Origin: an uncultured bacterium
GTDB lineage: Bacteria; Bacillota; Clostridia; Christensenellales; HGM11417
Direction of reading: 5' to 3'
DNA: 64,000 nucleotides
Assembly: GCA_905215695.1 (NCBI GenBank)
Contig: CAJMQN010000001.1
Span: forward strand, 124,001 to 188,000
Part shown: piece after piece, positions 50,118-58,772 of the stretch
Layout: every line of letters starts with the position of its first letter
Numbering within the stretch: position 1 is the stretch's first letter
Translations under genes and position numbers: made by a program
Notes under the pieces: generated by a model
Databases searched by the model: none
Told to the model about the DNA's origin: nothing
The model's input: only the letters and a program-made list of their open reading frames with translations

Positions 50118-50861
50118 CTATCTTGACTTTTTGAGCATGGAAGTGAGACTCTCGGGGAGCTCCGCGTTGCAGAAGCAGTAGTCGAGGTCGGAGAGGGAAC
50201 AGAGGTTGTACCAACACTTTTTGTTGAGCTTACTGCTGTCGATGAGGAGCACATTGTTCCGCGCAAATTTCATGAAGCGGGAACGGAGAATGCTCTCTTC
50301 CTGCGAGTTGTCGGTGAGCTGTCCGTCCTCCGAGAGCGCGTCGCAGGAGAAAAAGAAGAAGTCCGCATTAATATTTTTGATGGTCTCGAGGGTCTCATAG
50401 CTGTTGCAGGCGAAGTTAACCGGCGCGACCCGCCCCCCGAGGGAAATGGTGCGGATCCCCATTTCGGTGAGGGTAATTGCGGTCTTTAAACTGTTCGTGA
50501 CGACCAAAAGCTCCCGAAATCCCTCGAGGTAGGGGAGCATGTGAAACGCCGTTGAGGACGCGTCGAGAAAGATGACGTTGCCGTCCCTTATCAGTTTTGC
50601 CGCGCTCGAGGCGATGAGCTTTTTGTCCTCGGTCATGGCAGAGAGGCGGAGATAGAGGGGCATATTCCGATTTTCGGAGAGGTTGTTGATGATGACGCCC
50701 CCGTGCGTGCGGATGACAAGCCCTTTCTCGGCGAGTGCGGAGAGATACCGCCGCGCAGTTGGCTCGCTCACAAAGAGTTTTTTCGCGATGGTCCCCACAG
50801 AGACCACCGTGTTTGAGGACAGGAGATCCAAAACACTCTGTTCTCTTTCGTTTAAAGACAT
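50118..50861 (-). CDS. DeoR-family transcriptional regulator
   Basis: A 247-residue repressor. The N-terminal HTH is EREQSVLDLLSSNTVVSVGTIAKKLFVSEPTARRYLSALAEKGLVIRTHGGV. The C-terminal DeoRC sensor domain has DGNVIFLDASSTAFHML, VVTNSLKTAITL and LGGRV, and normally binds a phosphorylated sugar. GGAGGC precedes the ATG and a consensus promoter lies at 50888-50916. It is divergent from the PLP lyase gene, and direct repeats lie between the two. Confidence 0.9.
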   Translation of the reverse strand: MSLNEREQSVLDLLSSNTVVSVGTIAKKLFVSEPTARRYLSALAEKGLVIRTHGGVIINNLSENRNMPLYLRLSAMTEDKKLIASSAAKLIRDGNVIFLDASSTAFHMLPYLEGFRELLVVTNSLKTAITLTEMGIRTISLGGRVAPVNFACNSYETLETIKNINADFFFFSCDALSEDGQLTDNSQEESILRSRFMKFARNNVLLIDSSKLNKKCWYNLCSLSDLDYCFCNAELPESLTSMLKKSR

Positions 50862-50887
50862 TCTGCTCTGCCTCCGTTTTTTCTCAC

Positions 50888-50916
50888 ATTATAGAGGAGA
50901 AATTTTGAAAAGTCAA
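50888..50916 (-). promoter_or_regulatory. Promoter of the DeoR-type gene
   Basis: Minus-strand TTGACT (50916-50911), a 17-bp spacer and TATAAT (50893-50888). Confidence 0.8.
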
Positions 50917-50945
50917 CCCTTTTGTAAAATGTTCTTTTTGCGCAC

Positions 50946-51014
50946 TCGGCGCAAGAAATCAGCGTTTTAATCGAATTCGGCGCGAGATAAGTGCAAAATT
51001 TGAGCGTTTCAATC
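50946..51014. promoter_or_regulatory. Direct repeats between the DeoR gene and the PLP lyase gene
   Basis: AGCGTTTTAATC (50961) and AGCGTTTCAATC (51003) are 42 bp apart, four helical turns. TCGGCGCAAGA (50946) and TCGGCGCGAGA (50977) are 31 bp apart, three turns. DeoR-family repressors often bind spaced direct repeats, so these are operator candidates. Confidence 0.5.
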
Positions 51015-51031
51015 ATAAAACAAAATGAATA

Positions 51032-51060
51032 TTGACTATTTTGCGTGCGGCGGCTACAAT
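51032..51060 (+). promoter_or_regulatory. Promoter of the threonine-aldolase-like gene
   Basis: TTGACT (51032-51037), a 17-bp spacer and TACAAT (51055-51060), followed by AGAGGGA before the ATG at 51089. Confidence 0.8.
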
Positions 51061-51088
51061 ATAGGAAACAAGAAAAGAGGGACTGTCT

Positions 51089-52096
51089 ATGTTAAGCGAT
51101 TTCAGGGGCGAAGTTTGGATCAATGTGCACCCGGAACTTCTCGAAACCATGGTAAGGGTCAATGCGGAGCCCATTGACGGGGGGTACGGGGACGAGAGCT
51201 GGGCACGGCGGGCGACGGAGCTCATGCAGCGGAATTTTGAGGACAAGATTGATACGACCTTTGCAATCAACGGCACCGCGGCAAACGTTATGGCGATGAA
51301 GGCGATGCTGGATCGCTGGTCCTCGGTGCTCTGCGCCCGGCAGACGCACATCAATACCTATGAGGCGGGCGCACTCGAATTCAATCTCGGGAACAAGATT
51401 CTCCCGATCGAAAGCCCCGACGGAAAGCTGACTCCCGCGCTCCTCGACGAACTGTTGTCGAGTATTAAAAATTATAAGTATCATCCGAAGGTCGTTGTAC
51501 TCGCGCAGCCGACAGAATTCGGCACGGTCTATACGAATGAGGAACTGACCGCACTCTGCGCCTATGCGCACGCGCGGAACCTCTATGTCTATCTCGACGG
51601 CGCGCGGCTCGCAAATGCTGTCGTTGCGCTCGGCACCGACATCAAAGCGATGATCGAGGGAACAGGGGTGGACGCATTTTCCTTCGGTGGGACGAAGGTC
51701 GGCGCCATGTTCGGGGAGATGATAGTCTTTCGCAGGGGGGAATTCGCAAACTATCTCAAGTATTCGCAGAAGCAGTCCCTTCAGCATATGGCAAAGTCTA
51801 AATTTTTGAGTGCGCAGATTGCTTACATTCTCGAGAGCGGGTTGTGGCTGAAAAATGCCGAGGCTTCCAACGCGGCGGCGAAACTGCTCGCTTCAAAGCT
51901 CGCGGCAAAGGGAATCCGAACCGCATACCCCGTGGAATCCAATATGGTGTTTGCGGTCATTGAGCCGAAAGCGTTCGCACGGGTGACAGCGGTCTATGAC
52001 CTGCACTATTGGGAAGAGACGCGGCATGTCGTGCGGCTTGCAACAACCTATCTGACCACGGAAGAACAGATTGACCGGCTTGTGACGCTTCTGTAA
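51089..52096 (+). CDS. Threonine aldolase-like PLP-dependent lyase
   Basis: A 335-residue fold-type I PLP enzyme of the beta-eliminating lyase group. YGDESWARRATELM resembles the YGdD motif of low-specificity L-threonine aldolase; NGTAANVMAMKAM and QTHINTYEAGALEF form the cofactor loop; YLDGARLANA holds the Asp that binds the pyridine nitrogen; SFGGTKVGAMFGE holds the Schiff-base Lys. Splitting of L-threonine to glycine and acetaldehyde is likely; a tyrosine-phenol-lyase-like relative is less so. It is divergent from the DeoR regulator. The sugar ABC operon begins 133 bp downstream after element copy 3. Confidence 0.85.
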   Translation: MLSDFRGEVWINVHPELLETMVRVNAEPIDGGYGDESWARRATELMQRNFEDKIDTTFAINGTAANVMAMKAMLDRWSSVLCARQTHINTYEAGALEFNLGNKILPIESPDGKLTPALLDELLSSIKNYKYHPKVVVLAQPTEFGTVYTNEELTALCAYAHARNLYVYLDGARLANAVVALGTDIKAMIEGTGVDAFSFGGTKVGAMFGEMIVFRRGEFANYLKYSQKQSLQHMAKSKFLSAQIAYILESGLWLKNAEASNAAAKLLASKLAAKGIRTAYPVESNMVFAVIEPKAFARVTAVYDLHYWEETRHVVRLATTYLTTEEQIDRLVTLL

Positions 52097-52108
52097 ACTC
52101 CGGTAAAG

Positions 52109-52206
52109 TTACACCTTTTTGTACGGTAAAAAATAAGTAAAAACGCCCTGTTTTTTGCAAACAAAGCGTTTTAAATTCGTTTTTCGAGGTATTCGTAAAA
52201 GTGTAC
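52109..52206 (+). repeat. Structured 98-bp element, copy 3 (degenerate)
   Basis: Left arm TTACACCTTTTTG and right arm CGTAAAAGTGTA still pair with mismatches. The inner hairpin AAAACGCCCTGTTT/AAACAAAGCGTTTT keeps its outer and inner base pairs with two mismatches. Length and position of the inner stem (34 to 36 bases from the left end) match copies 1 and 2. It ends 11 bases before the AGAGGAGG of the binding-protein gene. Confidence 0.65.
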
Positions 52207-52229
52207 CTAATCGAATAGAGGAGGAAATT

Positions 52230-53966
52230 ATGATGCGGAAACTTTTCAGATGGCTGGGCGTGTTTATGGCTGCCCTCGTAGGCGTTCTCGCTTTCCCTGC
52301 CTGCGGCGGCGACGAGCGCAAGGAAGTGGATGAGACAATGACACAACTCTATGTGTCCGTCGTTCCCTCGGGGTACGGCGATTCCTGGTTGTATGCGGCG
52401 GCGGAGCGCTTTGAGCAGATGTACGCCCAAACGTCCTTCGAGGAGGGAAAACTCGGGGTGCAGGTGTTCGTCTCGGCGGACGCGCCCTCGGGGAGTACGG
52501 CGGCGTCCTTTCTTGCGGGGCTCTCCACCGAAGTCATCTTCACGGAGGACGTCGATTACTATGACCTCGTCAACCGCAATTTGCTCTACGATATGACGGC
52601 TGCGGTGGAAAAGCCTTTGGAGGAATACGACGAGGAACAGAGCATTGCCGACAAGATGACCACGGACTACCGGGATTTCTTCAAGACCGGCTCGGGGGAG
52701 GGAAATTATTATGCGCTTCCCTTCAACGTCAACTATACGGGTATCATCTACGATGTTGACCTCTTTGAGGATGAGGGACTCTATTTTAAGGCGGACACGA
52801 GCGACCCGAACCGCCCCGCAAAGAAGCCCTATCAGTTTACAAATGTCGTTTCCGAGCGCTCCAACGGTCCGGACGGAAAGACGGGCGTCATTGACGGAGT
52901 GGACAACTCCGCGGACGACGGTCTTCCCGCCACCTACGACCAATTTTTTGCACTCTGCGAAGAAATGGTGACCAATCACGGCGGAATCGTCCCCATCACC
53001 TGGCCGGGAATGTATCAGTTCCATATGTACCGCTATCTGTACTGCCTGTGGGCGGCAAACGAGGGCTATGAGCAGATGCAGCTCAACTATACCTTCAAGG
53101 GCTCTGCGACAGACCTCGTCGAGGGATTCCGACAGGACGGCACGCCGATTATTTCGGAAACGCCCACGCCCATTACGGACGCGAACGGATATCTCCTGAA
53201 TAAACAGGCGGGCAAATATTACGCGCTGAACTTTTTGGAACGGTTGGTTTCTAACAAAAATTACTATGACGAGACGCTCTGTTTCGGCGGAGCGCAGCAG
53301 CATACGGACGCACAGAACGAATTTCTCTTGGGGCGTTTCGACGAAAAACGCAAGCGGACGGCGATGCTCATCGACGGCGCGCATTGGGAGAACGAGGCGA
53401 CGGATATCTTCAACCGCATGAAATCAAGGTACGGCGCGCAGGCTTCCAAGGAGAATCGGAAGTTCGGATTCCTTCCCAACCCCAAGCCCACCGACGCGGA
53501 CGTCGGCAAGGAGAGCGTCGTCATGGATGCGGCAAATACCGCGCTCTTCATCAACGGGAATATTCAACAGAACAAGGTCAAGGTGGCGGAAACTTTCGTG
53601 CGGTTTATGCACACGCGGGAATCGCTCTCCGAATTCAACCGCATCACGGGCATCTGCCGTCCCTATGACTATGAAATGACGGAGGCGGAACTCGGGCAGA
53701 TGTCCCACTTCGGACAGAGCGTTTACGCGACGACAAAGGCTTCCCGGATTCTTGCGCCGCACTCGGACAACCGGACATTTTTGAATAACTATTCGGTGTT
53801 CAACCCCCTGCATACCGGCGTCTGGACGAGCAAAGTCGGGAACACCACGACCTACAATACGCCCTCGACGGCGATGCACGACAACGGGGTTACGGCGCAG
53901 GGCTATTTCGAGGGATTGTCCTATTACTATAACCAGAGCTTCTGGAACAATATTGTGGCAAAATGA
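52230..53966 (+). CDS. Sugar-type ABC transporter substrate-binding lipoprotein
   Basis: A 578-residue extracellular binding protein (SBP_bac_1-like). The signal peptide ends in the lipobox FPAC (Cys24). AAAERFEQMY, FFTEDVDYYDL-like segments and YYALPFNVNYTGIIYDVDLFEDEG are typical of carbohydrate-binding proteins of CUT1 transporters. AGAGGAGG fits either of two adjacent ATGs (52230, 52233). It overlaps the first permease gene by 4 bp. No promoter is evident in the 133-bp gap upstream, which holds element copy 3. Confidence 0.85.
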   Translation: MMRKLFRWLGVFMAALVGVLAFPACGGDERKEVDETMTQLYVSVVPSGYGDSWLYAAAERFEQMYAQTSFEEGKLGVQVFVSADAPSGSTAASFLAGLSTEVIFTEDVDYYDLVNRNLLYDMTAAVEKPLEEYDEEQSIADKMTTDYRDFFKTGSGEGNYYALPFNVNYTGIIYDVDLFEDEGLYFKADTSDPNRPAKKPYQFTNVVSERSNGPDGKTGVIDGVDNSADDGLPATYDQFFALCEEMVTNHGGIVPITWPGMYQFHMYRYLYCLWAANEGYEQMQLNYTFKGSATDLVEGFRQDGTPIISETPTPITDANGYLLNKQAGKYYALNFLERLVSNKNYYDETLCFGGAQQHTDAQNEFLLGRFDEKRKRTAMLIDGAHWENEATDIFNRMKSRYGAQASKENRKFGFLPNPKPTDADVGKESVVMDAANTALFINGNIQQNKVKVAETFVRFMHTRESLSEFNRITGICRPYDYEMTEAELGQMSHFGQSVYATTKASRILAPHSDNRTFLNNYSVFNPLHTGVWTSKVGNTTTYNTPSTAMHDNGVTAQGYFEGLSYYYNQSFWNNIVAK

Positions 53967-54889
53967 TGGAAACGATCGCAACGAAAAACAATCCGCTCCG
54001 GCGGCGGAAACGGAAGGACGCGCTCTTTTTCGCCTCCCTCGTCGTACTGCCGCTCCTACAGTTTGCGCTGTTCTATATCTGCGTCAACTTTAACTCCATT
54101 CTGCTCGCTCTGAAGGAGTACGACGCGCTGACGGGGGAAATGAGCTGGGTCGGGTTTGCCAATTTCAAGAAGTTCTTCTACGAGCTCACGCACACGACGC
54201 TGTTTACGGTCGCAATCCGCAACTCTCTCGTCGCCTGGGCGGTCAATATGTTCGTCGGAATTCTCTTGGGCATGATCTTTTCCTACTACATCTTCAAGAG
54301 AATGCCCATGCACGGGATCTTCAAGGTTCTGCTCTTTCTGCCCTCAATCGTCTCGTCCATCGTCATGGTCATGGTCTATCGGCAGTTTATCGAAAAGGGA
54401 CTGACCGCCTTTCTCGGGGTGTTCGGGGTGGAAAAGCAGGGGCTTCTCGCGAATCCCGATACGCGTTTCGGCGCGATTCTCTTCTATAACCTGTGGGTGG
54501 GATTCGGCACGCAGATTCTCATGTTTCTGGGCGCGATGAACAACATCTCGGACAGCGTTCTCGAGGCGGCAAAGATGGACGGGGCTTCCTTCTTCCGGGA
54601 GTTCGTCTTTGTCGTCGTTCCCCTCGTTTATCCTACCTTCGTGGTGTTTGTGACGGTGGGCGTGGTGCAGATTTTTACAAATCAGCTCGCGCTGTACTCC
54701 TTCTACGGGGACGCGGCGGAATTGCAGGACTACACCATCGGCTATTATCTGTACCGGGGCGTGCAGGCGGGCAGAAATTCGGACTATCCCTATCTTGCCG
54801 CAATCGGACTTCTCTGCACCTTTGTGGCGATTCCCGTCACTTTCTTTGTGCGGTTTCTCTTGAACAGGCTCGGACCGGGGGAGGAGTGA
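53963..54889 (+). CDS. Sugar ABC transporter permease (MalF/UgpA type)
   Basis: A 308-residue permease with six helices. The start is typical of MalF/UgpA (FASLVVLPLLQFALFYICVNFNSILLALKEYD), and the EAA loop SDSVLEAAKMDGASFFREFVFVVVPLVYP contacts the ATPase. No ATPase is encoded in the operon, as is usual for CUT1 systems that share an MsmK/UgpC-type ATPase made elsewhere. Confidence 0.92.
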   Translation: MMETIATKNNPLRRRKRKDALFFASLVVLPLLQFALFYICVNFNSILLALKEYDALTGEMSWVGFANFKKFFYELTHTTLFTVAIRNSLVAWAVNMFVGILLGMIFSYYIFKRMPMHGIFKVLLFLPSIVSSIVMVMVYRQFIEKGLTAFLGVFGVEKQGLLANPDTRFGAILFYNLWVGFGTQILMFLGAMNNISDSVLEAAKMDGASFFREFVFVVVPLVYPTFVVFVTVGVVQIFTNQLALYSFYGDAAELQDYTIGYYLYRGVQAGRNSDYPYLAAIGLLCTFVAIPVTFFVRFLLNRLGPGEE

Positions 54890-54890
54890 G

Positions 54891-55799
54891 ATGGTACGCG
54901 CGAAATTTCGGAAGTTCTTTTCCAAGGATCAGTCCGTCAGCAATCTTGTGTTCAAGATAATCTGCTGCGCGGTGCTCGTGTTCTACGCGCTGACCCTCAT
55001 CGTGTCCTTCGGGTGGGGAATCATGAACTCCTTTAAAGACCCCCTCGACTACGCGATCGACGCGCTGGGATTTCCGCCGCAGTGGACGCTTGCAAACTAT
55101 GAGGAGTCCTTCAAGTACTTTTACGTGGGCGTACAGGCGGGACTGGGGCAGAGGCATGTGTATATCCCCGAAATGATCTTGAATACCCTGCTGTACGCGG
55201 GCGGGAGCGCTTTCTTGCAGACGTTTGCCTGCTGTATCATGGCGTACGCCTGCGCGCGGTTCCGCTATAAAATCTGTTCGGTCATCTATGGGCTCGTGCT
55301 CGTCGTCATGATGCTCCCCATCGTGGGCGCGCTCCCTTCCGAAGTGCAGATGCTTCGGAATTTGGGGCTGTACGATACCATACCCGGCACCTGGGTGCTC
55401 GCGTTCAACTTCCTCGGAATGTACTTTCTCGTGTTCCACGCGGCGTTCAAGTCCGTCCCGAAGGACTTTTCGGAGGCGGCGATGATTGACGGCGCGGGCA
55501 ATTACCGCATTCTCTTTACCATTATGCTGCCCCTCGTCAAGTTCACCTTTTTGACGGTGATGCTTTTAAAGTTCATCACCTACTGGAACGAGTTTCAGAC
55601 CGCATTGGTCTATATTCCCAACTATCCCACGCTCTCCTACGGGCTGTACAAGTTCAGCTTCCTCGGGAAACCGCAGGTCAGCAGTACGCCGCACAAGCTG
55701 GCGGGCTGTATGATCGTCTTTATTCCCGTGTTTATTCTGTTTCTCTGCTTTCACAAACGGCTGATCGGCAATGTGTCCATGGGCGGCGTCAAAGGTTAA
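54891..55799 (+). CDS. Sugar ABC transporter permease (MalG/UgpE type)
   Basis: A 302-residue permease, the partner of the preceding one, 1 bp downstream after GGAGGAG. It has the MalG-type N-terminal helix (CAVLVFYALTLIVSFGWGIMNSFKDP) and the EAA loop DFSEAAMIDGAGNYRILFTIMLPL. The usual C-terminal QRYFVKGLTxGAVKG is replaced by CFHKRLIGNVSMGGVKG, still ending in the characteristic GGVKG. Confidence 0.92.
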   Translation: MVRAKFRKFFSKDQSVSNLVFKIICCAVLVFYALTLIVSFGWGIMNSFKDPLDYAIDALGFPPQWTLANYEESFKYFYVGVQAGLGQRHVYIPEMILNTLLYAGGSAFLQTFACCIMAYACARFRYKICSVIYGLVLVVMMLPIVGALPSEVQMLRNLGLYDTIPGTWVLAFNFLGMYFLVFHAAFKSVPKDFSEAAMIDGAGNYRILFTIMLPLVKFTFLTVMLLKFITYWNEFQTALVYIPNYPTLSYGLYKFSFLGKPQVSSTPHKLAGCMIVFIPVFILFLCFHKRLIGNVSMGGVKG

Positions 55800-55818
55800 T
55801 AAGATAAGGAGTAAATTG

Positions 55819-58770
55819 ATGATGAGCAAAGTCAAGAAAAAGAGCATGTTTGTGCTTGCGCTCCTGTGTGTTCTCGCGCTTGCCGCCTGCCTGATTCCCT
55901 TCGGCGCGGGGGCGGCGAAAGGGGACGGGGGGATAGCGGAGCGCTATTCGGTGGGCGAAACGGTCAAGTTTCCGCCGCGCACGCTTTCCTCGGACGGAAA
56001 ATCCGCGCAGGCGGAAACCGTCGTGACCCTGCCGGACGGCTCTGCGGTGCGCGAAGGGGAACTTCTTCTCGAACAGGCGGGCGTCTATACGGTGGAATAC
56101 CGCGCGGTCATCGACGGCAAGCTCGTGCGGGAGACCGAAAGTTTTCGCGCAATTCAGCGCAAGTATTCGGCAACGGGTTCAAAGTCCATACTCCGCTACG
56201 GGGAGGACCAATCCGCCTACCAAACGGGACTGACCGGAATCAATGTTTCGCTCGCGCAGAACGAGAAATTTGAGTTCAACGAGGTCATCGACCTCAACGC
56301 CTGCGACGGGGAGCCCTTCTTCCGCTTTCATGTCCTTCCCAAGACGCAGGGACAGAGGGATGCTTCCGCGCTGTATATCTATTTGACGGACATCCGCGAC
56401 CCCGAGAATTATCTTACAATCAAGGTGCAGAGCGTGGCTTACAACGGACAGCCCTATGTCTATGTCTGCTCCTATGTGTTGGCGTCCCCCTGCGGGCAGA
56501 CCCTCGTGGGACAGGACTGGACGGAGAAGGACCGCGTGCACGTGAACGACCGGTTCGGCGCGCCCACCTATATGTCCTTCTACGCAAACGGCGAGAAGCC
56601 TGTCGGGGAGGAGTACACGGAGATCACCTACAAGATCGAGGAGAAACAGCTTTGGCTGACCTCGCACAAGATGAGCGCTCTCCTCGTGGACTTTGACGAC
56701 CCCAAGTACGCCAAATACTTTGACGACCTGTGGGGTGGGTTTACGAGCAACGAAGTGCTTCTGTCCTGTGAGGCGGACGGCTACACGGGGACGCACTTCA
56801 ATTTCCTTATCACGGACGTTGCCGGTTCCGACCTTTCCAAAGCGGAGGTGGAGGACGACCTGCCGCCCGTCATCGGGATCGACGCGGCGGGGTACGACCT
56901 TGAGAGCCTTCCCGAAGCCGTAGCGGGGCAGAGCTATCCTCTCTTTGAAGCGACGGCTTTCGACACTTACAGCGGAAAAGTCGCAGTTGAGGCGCACGCT
57001 TATTACGGATACGGCTCTACGGCGGCGACGGAGGTCGAAATCGCCGGAGGAAGAGTATCCACGCCCCACGAGGGAATCTATACCGTCGTCTATACCGCTA
57101 CGGATTGGCACGGAAACGTTGCAAAGCGGTTTGTCAAGTTCGGAACGGGAGATTCCGTTTCGCCTTCGCTCTCGCTCTCCTCCTCGCCTGCGACGGGATT
57201 GGTCGGAGAATCCGTCCCGCTCGCGGAGATGTCGCCTTCGGGCGGCTCGGGCAGGCTCGAGACAGCGGTCTTTGCGGAGAAGGACGGGAAGAGCATAGAG
57301 GTTTCGGAAGGGTTTGTTCCGCAGGAAGCGGGGGAGTACACCCTTCGATATACGGTGACCGACGTCACGGGACGGTCTGCGTCCGTGACCCGCAAAGTCG
57401 AGGTCGAACAAAATCCGAATCCCGTCTTTGAAGATTTCTTTTATCTGCCGAGTACGCTCATCGCGGGGCAGGCGTACCGTTTCCCGGAGGTGTCGGCTTA
57501 CGATTTCGGCAAGGGAGAAAACGTGCGGGCGGAACTGTGGATAAACGGTGTAAAATCGGAATCGGAGACCTATACGCCGCAGACCGCCGGTACGCTCCGG
57601 GTCAAGTATATCGCAAGGACTGCTTCGGGCGGCGTTGCGGAGACCGAAGAACGCACGATTCAGGTCGTCGATGTCTATGAGACGGCGGGGGACGAAAAAG
57701 TTTTAAAACTCGCGGGCTATTTCTCCGCGCCCGGTTTCGAGGTAACGCAGAGGGAGAACGAAATCGCGTTCGCGCTCCAATCGGAGAATGGGACTTTCTC
57801 CTTCATCAAGCCCCTTATGGTCAGCCACTTTGAGTTGGGCTTGCGGTTTGACCCGAACAAGACGAATTTCGCAAAAATGGAAATCCTTTTGACGGACGCC
57901 GAGAATCCCGCGCGCACGCTCACCCTCGGACTGGTGAAGGACGCGGACGCCAAGCTTACCCGCTTCTATCTCAACGGTGAGCGCACGCCCTACGTCGTCA
58001 AGAGCGGCGGGTTGTTCAGTTCGGCGGGAGTTAAGTTCTCCTACTCGGAGGGACGGATTCTGGACGGCAACGAAATCAGCATCAAAATTTCGGAGATTTT
58101 TCCCGCAACGAAGGCATTGCTCTCTGTCAAAATCGAGGGCGCGGCGGGGAACGCGGAGGTATGTCTCACCAATCTGAACGGTCAGCTTCTGACTTCCTCG
58201 GTGGTCTCCGATCGGCTCAAACCGCAGGGCGTCCTTGTCGGCGAATACGGCAGTCAGTTCCCGCTGAATGACACGCTGGACGTTCTTCCCGTCGTCGTCG
58301 AAGATCTTTTGGATACCGATGTGACCGCGCTCGTCGAGGTCATGGCACCGGACGGTACAAAACTCCTCTCGGGCGCGGACGCGCGCAAGGCGCATACCGT
58401 CAAGCTCGGGCAGTACGGCGCGTATATGATTACCTATGTGTTGAAGGACGGGAGCAACAATACCGAACGCATCTACCGCACGGTCTATGTATTGGATTCC
58501 GAACCGCCGGTCGTCACACTCGACGGCTCCTTAAAGGACACTTACCGGACGGGAAGCACCGTGACGCTTCCGAAGGCGACCGCGTCGGACGCGGTGGACG
58601 GCGATGTCAAAGTGAAAGTCCTCGTGGTGGACGCGCTCGGAAAAATTCGGGTGCTCTCGGGGGAGAAATTTACCTTTGACAGGGCGGGACGCTATACCTT
58701 CCGTTACTATGCGGAGGACGCCGCCGGAAATATCGCGATGAGCGAAATACCCGTTACGGTGGAGGGATAA
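55819..58770 (+). CDS. Large secreted protein with Ig-like (HYR/DUF5011-type) domains
   Basis: A 983-residue secreted protein; AAGGAG precedes the ATG at 55819. The signal sequence LALLCVLALAACLIPFGAGA contains LAAC, so it may be a lipoprotein, although cleavage after GAGA is also possible. The middle (about 130-350) resembles a carbohydrate-binding beta-sandwich in spacing but is not identified. At least four Ig-like modules follow with the pattern 'AGxYTLRYTVTDxxGxxA' (near 440, 520 and 900), the last reading PPVVTLDG..YAEDAAGNIA as in DUF5011/HYR domains. It lies between the sugar permeases and a DUF4838 protein, so binding of a glycan for the transporter is plausible. Confidence 0.7.
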   Translation: MMSKVKKKSMFVLALLCVLALAACLIPFGAGAAKGDGGIAERYSVGETVKFPPRTLSSDGKSAQAETVVTLPDGSAVREGELLLEQAGVYTVEYRAVIDGKLVRETESFRAIQRKYSATGSKSILRYGEDQSAYQTGLTGINVSLAQNEKFEFNEVIDLNACDGEPFFRFHVLPKTQGQRDASALYIYLTDIRDPENYLTIKVQSVAYNGQPYVYVCSYVLASPCGQTLVGQDWTEKDRVHVNDRFGAPTYMSFYANGEKPVGEEYTEITYKIEEKQLWLTSHKMSALLVDFDDPKYAKYFDDLWGGFTSNEVLLSCEADGYTGTHFNFLITDVAGSDLSKAEVEDDLPPVIGIDAAGYDLESLPEAVAGQSYPLFEATAFDTYSGKVAVEAHAYYGYGSTAATEVEIAGGRVSTPHEGIYTVVYTATDWHGNVAKRFVKFGTGDSVSPSLSLSSSPATGLVGESVPLAEMSPSGGSGRLETAVFAEKDGKSIEVSEGFVPQEAGEYTLRYTVTDVTGRSASVTRKVEVEQNPNPVFEDFFYLPSTLIAGQAYRFPEVSAYDFGKGENVRAELWINGVKSESETYTPQTAGTLRVKYIARTASGGVAETEERTIQVVDVYETAGDEKVLKLAGYFSAPGFEVTQRENEIAFALQSENGTFSFIKPLMVSHFELGLRFDPNKTNFAKMEILLTDAENPARTLTLGLVKDADAKLTRFYLNGERTPYVVKSGGLFSSAGVKFSYSEGRILDGNEISIKISEIFPATKALLSVKIEGAAGNAEVCLTNLNGQLLTSSVVSDRLKPQGVLVGEYGSQFPLNDTLDVLPVVVEDLLDTDVTALVEVMAPDGTKLLSGADARKAHTVKLGQYGAYMITYVLKDGSNNTERIYRTVYVLDSEPPVVTLDGSLKDTYRTGSTVTLPKATASDAVDGDVKVKVLVVDALGKIRVLSGEKFTFDRAGRYTFRYYAEDAAGNIAMSEIPVTVEG

Positions 58771-58772
58771 TC

